From: a virus
IMG/VR virus record: IMGVR_UViG_3300022223_000030
Span: 1-20,087 of that record
Strand: one strand, 5' to 3'
Length of the DNA: 20,087 nt
Shown: positions 15,747-20,087 of the stretch, piece after piece
Layout: each line of letters starts with the position of its first letter
Numbering within the stretch: position 1 is the first letter of the stretch
Notes under the pieces: generated by a model
Told to the model about the DNA's origin: nothing
Seen by the model: only the letters and a program-made list of their open reading frames with translations
Databases searched by the model: none
Program-made: the position numbers and the translations under genes

Positions 15747-16387
15747 TGGACCAGCCGGAAATCAAGCGGGGCGTGCTGGTGGACCCGCAAGGGTTCTTCC
15801 TCGGAGCATTCCAGTGGGAAGCAGGAACGCCCGCGCCGAAGTTCAACACCAAGGCAATGCGCAACGACCCGGCCAAGAGGCTGCACCTTCTGACAGAGGA
15901 CGCCGCACTGAATGTTCCAAGCGCCAAGGCCCGATGGGATTTCAACGCCAAGGCATGGGTTCTGCCGGAAACCAGGTTCTTTATTGTCGAGGAAAGCACA
16001 GGCCGGCTTTGCGGGGGCGTGACGGAATGGCCGGAAAGACTGCGCGGCCTGCCGCCCGGCAAGGTCTATGTCGATACGCCCCCGCCGCCTGAGAGAGCCC
16101 GTCGCTCTGTCTGGAATGCGGGCGTGCAAGAGTGGCAAGATCAAATCCGCGTTCTATTGGTGACCCCGGAAGGCGTGGTGGATAACATCGTTCTCGAAAG
16201 CCCACTTGCATCCGCACACAAGATAGCGGTGCCGAAGGGGTGGAAACGCTTTGACGACAAGCCCGGCACCCGTTCGCCATGGCCAAAGACATGGGATGGA
16301 TTGCCTGTCGGCATCGGGTGCCGAATGAACGCTCAAGGCGCATGGGAGCAACCGGGAAGACCCCAACCGCCGGATGCGCCCGCATGA
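15746..16387 (+). CDS. Triple-repeat protein after adhesin (fibre accessory or chaperone?)
   Basis: 213 residues, not recognised as a named family. It consists of three diverged units, at about residues 7-74, 76-132 and 134-202. Each opens with a strand and turn ('GVLVDPQGFF', 'RFFIVEESTG', 'RVLLVTPEGVV') and each closes with an aromatic-Asn-Lys/Gln motif ('RWDFNAKAWVLP', 'SVWNAGVQEWQD', 'CRMNAQGAWEQP'). The end is proline-rich. I chose ATG 15746 because GGGAGGAGG lies just upstream and overlaps the adhesin end; an ATG at 15722 lacks a site. The position after a glycine-rich adhesin is where fibre assembly chaperones or accessory tip proteins lie, so either role is possible. No membrane segments are present. 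Confidence 0.75.
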   Translation: MDQPEIKRGVLVDPQGFFLGAFQWEAGTPAPKFNTKAMRNDPAKRLHLLTEDAALNVPSAKARWDFNAKAWVLPETRFFIVEESTGRLCGGVTEWPERLRGLPPGKVYVDTPPPPERARRSVWNAGVQEWQDQIRVLLVTPEGVVDNIVLESPLASAHKIAVPKGWKRFDDKPGTRSPWPKTWDGLPVGIGCRMNAQGAWEQPGRPQPPDAPA

Positions 16388-16722
16388 TCGACGCCATCCG
16401 CCGCGTTATCGCCGAACTGAAGAAGCCCGGCTATGGCGGCAGCCCATACATCCGCGGCATCATCGGCATTGCCCATTCTGTTGTCGGGGCGGCCATGGCT
16501 GAATTCTTCGGGGTGTATGGAACTGGCGCGGCCTTGGGCATCGGGGCGGGCTACTGGTACCTGAAAGAGCGTGGCGACCTTCGGCGCGGTGGCGCATGGA
16601 AGGACGGTATCGAGGACGCGATATTCGTAGCCATTGGCGCATGGTATGGTACCCCATGGTGGCCGATTGCAATATTGGCGGTGGGCTTCGCCGTCATGGT
16701 CAGGGCGGAAGCACGGCGATGA
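16384..16722 (+). CDS. Membrane protein, lysis region (function unknown)
   Basis: 112 residues. A basic amphipathic N-terminus ('MIDAIRRVIAELKKPGYGG') is followed by two or three hydrophobic segments: 'IRGIIGIAHSVVGAAMAEFF', 'GTGAALGIGAGYWYL', and near the end 'FVAIGAWY...PIAILAVGFAVMV'. Small Gly/Ala residues predominate, which suits close helix packing or oligomers. The start is ATG 16384 (ATGA overlap with the previous stop); an ATG at 16279 would overlap the upstream gene by about 100 bases. It could be a holin or an accessory inner-membrane protein, and I cannot choose. It is the first of three linked membrane genes before the endolysin. Confidence 0.8.
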   Translation: MIDAIRRVIAELKKPGYGGSPYIRGIIGIAHSVVGAAMAEFFGVYGTGAALGIGAGYWYLKERGDLRRGGAWKDGIEDAIFVAIGAWYGTPWWPIAILAVGFAVMVRAEARR

Positions 16723-17159
16723 GCCGCGCCCCCTACGCATCAATCGGGCTTCGCAGGCACGGGAACGCGCAGGAGACGGTGTCGTGGGCTTTCTTCGCCA
16801 CGTCCATGATATTCTGGATCGTGGCCGTGACCCGCGACGAGCCGATCATGCCGATTGCAAACTATGGTGATGCGGTTGTCCAGTATCCCGCAGAGTGGTG
16901 GGCCGGGTCGATCATGTTGGCGACCTCGGCTCACCTTCTCGGGATCATCATCAACGGCAGATGGCGCTGGTCGCCTGCGCTGCGCTTCTGCGGGTCGCTA
17001 TGGCAAGTCGGCACGCTGTTTGCCTTTGTCTTCGGGGCCATGACTGCGGAATACGACTTCTTCGCCATTCCATGCGGCGTATTCGCGGTGGTGTATGTGT
17101 GGTTTCTCGGCTGGAATACGGTCGACTTGGCGAGAGTCGTTCGCGATGGAGCCTGGTGA
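16719..17159 (+). CDS. Four-helix membrane protein, lysis region (function unknown)
   Basis: 146 residues with four likely membrane helices: 'SWAFFATSMIFWIVAV' (about 22-37), 'WAGSIMLATSAHLLGIII', 'WQVGTLFAFVFGAMT' and 'IPCGVFAVVYVWFLGW', joined by short loops with a basic 'NGRWRW' turn. It is rich in Trp and Phe. Phages often carry a protein of this general shape near their lysis genes, but I do not recognise a named family. The start is ATG 16719 in an ATGA overlap, with GGAAG upstream; upstream in-frame starts would overlap the previous gene too far. It overlaps the next gene by 14 bases. Confidence 0.8.
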   Translation: MSRAPYASIGLRRHGNAQETVSWAFFATSMIFWIVAVTRDEPIMPIANYGDAVVQYPAEWWAGSIMLATSAHLLGIIINGRWRWSPALRFCGSLWQVGTLFAFVFGAMTAEYDFFAIPCGVFAVVYVWFLGWNTVDLARVVRDGAW

Positions 17160-17436
17160 CGTTGCACTCGTCGGGCTGATCCTTGACGCCGTTAGAGAGG
17201 GTGCCATCCCGGGCTTGGCCGCTGCCATCCTTGGCGGGGCTCTGATCTGGCGCGAGCGCGAAAAGCAACGGGACCGCGAAAAGCAAAGCGACCAAAAGCC
17301 GGACCATGTTGCCGAACAGCTAAAAGAGCTGCATACTCGCATCACCCAGAGGCGCGACGAAATAGCCGCCCTGCAATCGCGCGTATCGCGGATAGAAGGT
17401 CGGCTTGACGCACAAAGTGATAGGAAAGGCAAATGA
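17146..17436 (+). CDS. Membrane-anchored coiled-coil protein (lysis accessory?)
   Basis: 96 residues. One N-terminal hydrophobic helix ('ALVGLILDAV...IPGLAAAILGGALIW') is followed at once by a highly charged linker ('REREKQRDREKQSDQK') and a heptad-like helix ('VAEQLKELHTRITQRRDEIAALQSRVSRIEGRL'). The order, membrane segment first and coil second, is unlike XhlA-type haemolysins (coil first) and more like a tethered oligomer. The chosen start ATG 17146 gives a 14-base overlap with the previous gene; earlier starts add polar residues encoded inside that gene. It overlaps the endolysin start by ATGA, so it is translated together with it. Function unproven. Confidence 0.75.
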   Translation: MEPGDVALVGLILDAVREGAIPGLAAAILGGALIWREREKQRDREKQSDQKPDHVAEQLKELHTRITQRRDEIAALQSRVSRIEGRLDAQSDRKGK

Positions 17437-18137
17437 GCGCAGCCAGCTTCCCCGTGGCGATGAAATACCTTGCCGAATACGAAGGCGGGTACGTGAACGA
17501 CCCCCACGACCCTGGCGGGGCTACCAATCGAGGTATCACGCAGAAGACCTACGACGCCAGCCGCCGGAGCAAGGGCCTTCCCCTTCGCCATGTCACGATG
17601 CTGACCGACGCCGAACACGACGCGATCTATGCTGAGCAGTACTGGGAGCGCGTGCGAGGCGACTTCCTGCCGCCGGGTGTTGATCTGGCGGTGTTTGACT
17701 TCGCGGTCAACAGTGGTGTTCGCCGCGCGTCCGAGTATCTGCAACGGATCGTGGGGGCCAAACCCGATGGGTATATCGGCTTCATCACAGCCGAGGCTGT
17801 CTGGGCATACACCAATCGTCATGGTGTTGAGCGCCTGATCACCGAATACTGCGCGGCTCGTGAGCGGTTTTTGCGCGGCCTGCCCACTTTTTGGAGGTTC
17901 GGCAAGGGCTGGATCAGGCGCGTGGTCGGCAAGACGCCAGGTGCCCAGCCTGGGGCGGATATGGGTGTCCTGGATCTGGCCATTGCCCTGCACCGCGATA
18001 GTTCAGGCTTCCTCCCGAGCGGAATACCCCGCCCCGTCGCGCCCAAGGCGGGCAGGGCGACCAAGGACGCAGCACCCCCAAACGGCCTGGCTGGCCTTCT
18101 GGGGTCAATTCTGGCAGCATTCAGGAGGAAAGCATGA
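17433..18137 (+). CDS. Endolysin, glycoside hydrolase family 108
   Basis: 234-residue peptidoglycan hydrolase expected to cut the glycan strands at the end of infection. The N-terminal GH108 signature is 'LAEYEGGYVNDPHDPGGATNRGIT', with the glutamate of EGGY (E17) the catalytic candidate. A second half ('DLAVFDFAVNSGVRRASEYLQ' to 'GLPTFWRFGKGWIRRV') matches the peptidoglycan-binding part that usually follows. There is no N-terminal signal peptide, so release should need a holin. Unusually, the C-terminus adds a Pro/Ala linker and a short hydrophobic-basic end ('NGLAGLLGSILAAFRRKA'). ATG 17433 has AGGAAAGG just upstream. The stop overlaps the following holin-like gene. Confidence 0.93.
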   Translation: MSAASFPVAMKYLAEYEGGYVNDPHDPGGATNRGITQKTYDASRRSKGLPLRHVTMLTDAEHDAIYAEQYWERVRGDFLPPGVDLAVFDFAVNSGVRRASEYLQRIVGAKPDGYIGFITAEAVWAYTNRHGVERLITEYCAARERFLRGLPTFWRFGKGWIRRVVGKTPGAQPGADMGVLDLAIALHRDSSGFLPSGIPRPVAPKAGRATKDAAPPNGLAGLLGSILAAFRRKA

Positions 18138-18346
18138 GCACGCAGCATAAGGCATGGTCTCGGTCCAGGACAATCTGGTTTGGGGTCGGCACCGGGCTTG
18201 CCAGCACGGGCAGCGAGTTGATGTTCATGGCTGATCTGCTGCCCGAGGCGTGGCAGATTCCCGTTCGCATCGGGCTGGGTGTCATCACCGCCATTGGCAT
18301 CGTCATCCTTCGCGTTATCACCGACAGCCCCATAGGCGCGAGATGA
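18134..18346 (+). CDS. Holin-like small membrane protein
   Basis: 70 residues: basic N-terminus 'STQHKAWSRSRTIWFGVGT', a weak first hydrophobic helix, 'LLPEAWQIPVRIGLGVITAIGIVILRVITDSPIG' containing a clear second helix, then a polar end. The pattern S-R-T-x-W ... L-P ... LR-x-x-T-x-x-P-I recurs in small phage membrane proteins next to endolysins, often labelled holins. Its immediate position after the endolysin and a perfect AGGAGGAA site 3 bases before ATG 18134 (ATGA overlap) support this. Three other membrane proteins upstream of the endolysin are competing holin candidates. Confidence 0.72.
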   Translation: MSTQHKAWSRSRTIWFGVGTGLASTGSELMFMADLLPEAWQIPVRIGLGVITAIGIVILRVITDSPIGAR

Positions 18347-18645
18347 CGTGGCTTTTCATCTCACTCCGCGGGGTATGGCGCGCCATCACAGGTCCTGTGG
18401 GCGCGTTCTTCGCAACCCCGTTCGGCAGGTGGATCGGCAAGGCGCTGCTGATCATCCTGACTGGTGGCGCTGCCCTGCTGATCGCCCGCCGGGATGCGGC
18501 CAAGGACGCGCGGGCCGAAGACAAGATGCAAGACCTTCAGGAAGACCTTGAGACCGTAAGGAGGGTTCAGAATGAAACTGCCAGCATTACTGATGCTGAT
18601 GATGCTCGCCGGGTGCTCTTGGCTCGACAGTCGCGGGACAAATGA
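18343..18645 (+). CDS. Inner-membrane spanin-like protein (Rz-like)
   Basis: 100 residues. An N-terminal basic/hydrophobic region and one clear membrane helix ('GKALLIILTGGAALLIARRD', about residues 32-51) are followed by a charged helical region ('AEDKMQDLQEDLETVRRVQNETASI') and a short end 'ADDARRVLLARQSRDK'. A single anchor with a periplasmic coil is the i-spanin design, and the 'DADDARR.LL' ending resembles Rz-type proteins in proteobacterial phages. The strongest support is that a lipoprotein gene starts inside it in another frame, the classic Rz/Rz1 layout. Spanins fuse inner and outer membranes after wall breakdown. ATGA overlap with the holin-like gene. Confidence 0.72.
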   Translation: MTWLFISLRGVWRAITGPVGAFFATPFGRWIGKALLIILTGGAALLIARRDAAKDARAEDKMQDLQEDLETVRRVQNETASITDADDARRVLLARQSRDK

Positions 18646-18787
18646 GGGGGCGTATCTCGCGCTCCGACCGACTGCCGACGAGCTGGCTGACGCTCTGGCG
18701 GAACACGGCGCGCCGGATGAAGTCATGGTGGCGGGCGTAAGGCTGATCTGCGCTGTTGACGCGCTGGGGCCTGATCCGTGCCCGTAG
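18572..18787 (+). CDS. Outer-membrane spanin-like lipoprotein (Rz1-like)
   Basis: 71 residues with a textbook lipoprotein signal: 'MKLPALLMLMMLAGC' with lipobox LAGC and C15 as lipidation site, giving a mature part of about 57 residues. Two further cysteines lie near the end ('LICAVD', 'DPCP'). It begins inside the i-spanin-like gene in another frame (74-base overlap) with AAGGAGGG 6 bases before ATG 18572. The mature part is less proline-rich than standard Rz1 proteins, so an unrelated phage lipoprotein is the main alternative. Location and lipobox make an o-spanin the best call. Confidence 0.75.
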   Translation: MKLPALLMLMMLAGCSWLDSRGTNEGAYLALRPTADELADALAEHGAPDEVMVAGVRLICAVDALGPDPCP

Positions 18788-18814
18788 TGATCGAACCAAA
18801 CAGCAGGTGACGCT

Positions 18815-19030
18815 ATGGAATACCTTCTGACATTCACATTCTGCATCATGGCCAATGGTCAACCTGATTGCGCGACTACCGGGCCGATCGACGGTGGCTA
18901 TGCGACCGAGGCAGAATGCAACACAGCCGCAATGATCATGAACGAGAAGCTGGCCATTCTGGCATCCACCGCCGGGCACAAGGCATCCATGTCCATGTGG
19001 GCGTGTGATCTGCCGGGTGAGCCTGCGTGA
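18815..19030 (+). CDS. Small cysteine-containing protein, unknown function
   Basis: 71 residues with a mildly hydrophobic N-terminus ('MEYLLTFTFCIMANGQPDC') and four cysteines (C10, C19, C35, C64). The pattern 'GGYATEAECNTAAMIMNEKLAI' followed by '.MWACDLP' resembles small exported proteins in which a C-x(n)-C pair brackets one helix, suggesting a disulfide-linked periplasmic mini-domain. The signal peptide is poor, so export is uncertain. AGGTGA lies 4 bases before ATG 18815. It is the last + strand gene before the convergent junction. Confidence 0.68.
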   Translation: MEYLLTFTFCIMANGQPDCATTGPIDGGYATEAECNTAAMIMNEKLAILASTAGHKASMSMWACDLPGEPA

Positions 19031-19038
19031 GTATTTAT

Positions 19039-19083
19039 TGAGACGCGGGCTCGCGTGTCTTCTTTCCACGTCGCCGCGTCTCA
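19039..19083. terminator. Inverted repeat at convergent junction (possible bidirectional terminator)
   Basis: A perfect 10-bp inverted repeat TGAGACGCGG (19039-19048) / CCGCGTCTCA (19074-19083) separated by 25 bases. A competing shorter hairpin, AGACGCG (19041-19047) with CGTGTCT (19054-19060) including one G-T pair, is followed by TCTTTCC on the + strand. It sits 9 bases after the last + strand stop and 42 bases beyond the last minus-strand stop. T-runs are weak, so termination is likely but unproven. Confidence 0.55.
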
Positions 19084-19124
19084 GGCGGTGTGCCTCGGGG
19101 CGGCCAAGTCCGCTGTCGCCATTC

Positions 19125-19475
19125 CTAAAGCCAAATATCCGGCCCATTGGCAGCCTCAATCAGCCAATCCGCATGGCATGGCTCGCCGGGTTTGCACCAG
19201 CAGCACAAATCGCGCCCGCGCAATTCGTCCTCGATCAGACGCAGATTGAAGATGCTGATCTCGTAATCCAGCAGCTTCGTTTCATTCACCGGCGGCCCGT
19301 TGTGGGTGTATGGGTTCATCATCCTGGCATATAGCCGGACGGCGGTTGCCGCGTCGGGAACGCCGGGATCGCCCACGCGATAGGGGTTTCCCCACCGGGT
19401 GCCGCGCGTCACCACAACGGCCCCAGCCGGTTTGCGCCAACCTTTTGCGCGCCGAAGTTGAATGCGTTCAGGCAT
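19125..19475 (-). CDS. DUF4326 family protein
   Basis: 116 residues matching DUF4326: 'QLRRAKGWRKPAGAVVVTRG..WGNPYRVG' (GNP at residues 29-31), a helix 'AVRLYARMM', and the signature end 'LRGRDLCCWCKPGEPCHADWLIEAA' with C91, C92, C94, C100 and H101. The family is common in phages and its biochemical role is not established as far as I know; the CWC...CH motif suggests metal binding or catalysis. I chose ATG 19475 because AAAGGA lies 6 bases upstream (reading the minus strand). The earlier in-frame ATG (19490) lies 1 base before that motif, so it would add only MKGSS. Transcribed opposite to the structural genes. Confidence 0.88.
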   Translation of the reverse strand: MPERIQLRRAKGWRKPAGAVVVTRGTRWGNPYRVGDPGVPDAATAVRLYARMMNPYTHNGPPVNETKLLDYEISIFNLRLIEDELRGRDLCCWCKPGEPCHADWLIEAANGPDIWL

Positions 19476-19542
19476 CGACGATCCTTTCATGTTCTATAGC
19501 GGCGGCAAACATGTCCATCTGGTGCGGTCGCTCAGTCTTCAC
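19468..19542 (-). CDS. Possible micro-ORF before DUF4326 gene
   Basis: A 24-residue frame (GTG 19542, stop 19468-19470) reading 'KTERPHQMDMFAAAIEHERI' with a GGAAG upstream. Its stop overlaps the DUF4326 start by 8 bases, which could give coupling. The composition is protein-like and the 'Q.DMF' ending recalls C-termini of small phage proteins, but the ORF is very short. In the same frame the open sequence extends upstream to the stop of the cysteine-rich gene without a good start. It could be a true micro-gene or the remains of a longer one. Confidence 0.3.
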   Translation of the reverse strand: MKTERPHQMDMFAAAIEHERIVDA

Positions 19543-19618
19543 CGGCGGCTTCCATACCCACGGGCCCCGCCGCCTGCGCAGAGGGACAATCCGTTCCGGG
19601 GACGTAAGCCCATGTCAT
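19532..19618 (-). CDS. Possible micro-ORF overlapping Cys-rich gene stop
   Basis: A 28-residue frame beginning MTWAYVPGTDCPSAQ and ending at 19532-19534. Its ATG (19616-19618) shares ATGA with the stop of the upstream cysteine-rich gene, and GGGGGA lies nearby. The start M-T/S-W-x-x-V-P-G-T/S is one I associate with the N-terminus of a longer phage protein, so this could be a truncated version. It overlaps the other micro-ORF slightly. Low confidence. Confidence 0.3.
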   Translation of the reverse strand: MTWAYVPGTDCPSAQAAGPVGMEAAGED

Positions 19619-19866
19619 TCCATCCCCCACGGCGGGGCCGGAAGCCTGACGGGCGCGAGGGCGGCGGCGGTGGAATTCACGGACGCATAGGGCACCATCA
19701 CAATATACGTTCCCGGCATGTTTGCCGTTCCCTTTCTTTTTTCCTTGCACGCAAGGCAATCACACAGGTAACCGTCAGCCCTCATGGCGCAGCATCGGCA
19801 GATACCACGCGTGTTGGTGCGGCCAAGAGTGTTTTCACAGCCTGGCGATGCGCATGTGCGAATCAT
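19615..19866 (-). CDS. Cysteine-rich zinc-ribbon-like small protein
   Basis: 83 residues with a dense N-terminal cysteine array: C5-x4-C10, C23-x-C25-C26, and C35-x-C37-x2-C40, in 'RTCASPGCENTLGRTNTRG' and 'LCDCLACKEKRKG'. Two or more pairs could bind zinc in a ribbon or treble-clef-like fold; a helix-turn region follows in such small phage DNA- or RNA-binding proteins. The C-terminal 35 residues are simple and proline/alanine-rich, so the ordered domain is probably residues 1-46. The start shares ATGA with the upstream partial gene, supporting a minus-strand operon. The specific function is unknown. Confidence 0.75.
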   Translation of the reverse strand: MIRTCASPGCENTLGRTNTRGICRCCAMRADGYLCDCLACKEKRKGTANMPGTYIVMVPYASVNSTAAALAPVRLPAPPWGME

Positions 19867-20087
19867 CCTACATCCCCCTTCTGGGCTGCCACCAGACGGC
19901 CCTCCGCCACGTCAATCGCGATTGTCGGTGCCTGCGGGCCGATCTTGATCGCAGCGTCGAGCGCATCGAGATATGGTTGCCAGTCGAAGCCAGAAGACCC
20001 CGCCGCCGCCACCGCCTTCACCGCCTCCGTCTCCGCCGCCGCCGCCTTCGCGCGCCGCGCCTTCACCGTCGCCCACTCCGCCTCCGT
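19863..20087 (-). CDS. Unknown protein, N-terminus outside window
   Basis: The C-terminal 74 residues of a gene that enters from the right edge on the minus strand. The frame is open to the last base, and the first GTG inside (20066) is not needed as a start. The visible part has an alanine/lysine/glutamate helix ('ARRAKAAAAETEAVKAVAAA'), then 'GFDWQPYLDALDAAIKIGP' and a strand 'TIAIDVAEGRLVAAQKGD'. No family recognised. The stop overlaps the cysteine-rich gene start by ATGA. Confidence 0.65.
   Translation of the reverse strand, partial: TEAEWATVKARRAKAAAAETEAVKAVAAAGSSGFDWQPYLDALDAAIKIGPQAPTIAIDVAEGRLVAAQKGDVG

Noticed and set aside
14989-16092. Chain of open frames in the +1 frame through the adhesin and following gene
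   Set aside because: They are interrupted by stops, arginine/alanine-rich and explained by GGN codons in the glycine-rich gene.
1-19030. Gene transfer agent cluster of an alphaproteobacterium
   Set aside because: The layout is similar, but the portal and DUF2213 families differ from the HK97-type set of RcGTA, and overlapping spanins, holin-like genes and a small terminase in place suggest a phage.
19005-19334. Plus-strand frame of 109 codons after the last late gene
   Set aside because: It overlaps the end of the 18815 gene, runs through the inverted repeat and is antisense to the well-supported DUF4326 gene.

Overview
The window is a contiguous piece of a tailed-phage genome (a free siphophage or a prophage). 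It is GC-rich, very tightly packed, and has the gene order of a long non-contractile-tailed virus. Protein styles point to a Gram-negative, probably alphaproteobacterial host: a DUF1073 portal, a DUF2213 protease/scaffold gene, a GH108 endolysin and an apparent spanin pair. The spanin pair itself implies an outer membrane. Host genus is not determinable from the sequence alone. No integrase, attachment site, tRNA or host gene is visible, so lytic versus temperate cannot be decided.

Left to right on the + strand: DNA packaging (3-1692, small terminase cut by the window edge, then large terminase); head (1689-6744: portal, MuF-like minor head protein, DUF2213 protease-like protein with a nested scaffold start, capsid cement protein, major capsid protein). 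A strong hairpin follows the capsid gene (6752-6778). Next is the neck (6804-8654: small unknown protein, head-tail connector, head closure, HK97 gp10-like protein, tail terminator), then the tail (8668-14901: tail tube, frameshifted tail assembly chaperones, tape measure, distal tail protein, tail hub). A glycine-rich tip adhesin and a triple-repeat partner protein follow (14901-16387). The lysis region (16384-18787) holds three small membrane proteins, a GH108 endolysin, a holin-like protein and an overlapping inner/outer spanin-like pair, followed by one small cysteine-containing protein (18815-19030).

At about 19.03-19.12 kb the direction changes. A convergent junction carries a 10-bp inverted repeat. 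Beyond it lies a minus-strand cassette of small genes: a DUF4326 protein, one or two questionable micro-ORFs, a cysteine-rich zinc-ribbon-like protein and a protein running off the right edge. These look like the tail end of a separate, possibly early, transcription unit.

Genes on the + strand mostly abut or overlap by 1-14 bases (ATGA, TGATG, TAATG junctions), so one or a few long late transcripts with translational coupling are expected. The best-supported non-obvious signals are translational. One is a canonical GGGAAAC -1 slippery heptamer with a 5-nt spacer and a perfect 6-bp G/C hairpin, joining the two tail chaperone frames. The other is a perfect internal Shine-Dalgarno plus ATG inside the DUF2213 gene that would give a separate scaffold protein. 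Both mirror lambda (G/GT and C/Nu3), but the proteins belong to other families. Other points of interest are a G9 tract in the adhesin gene, adhesin-like insertions in both the distal tail protein and the tail hub, and an unusually membrane-protein-rich lysis region.
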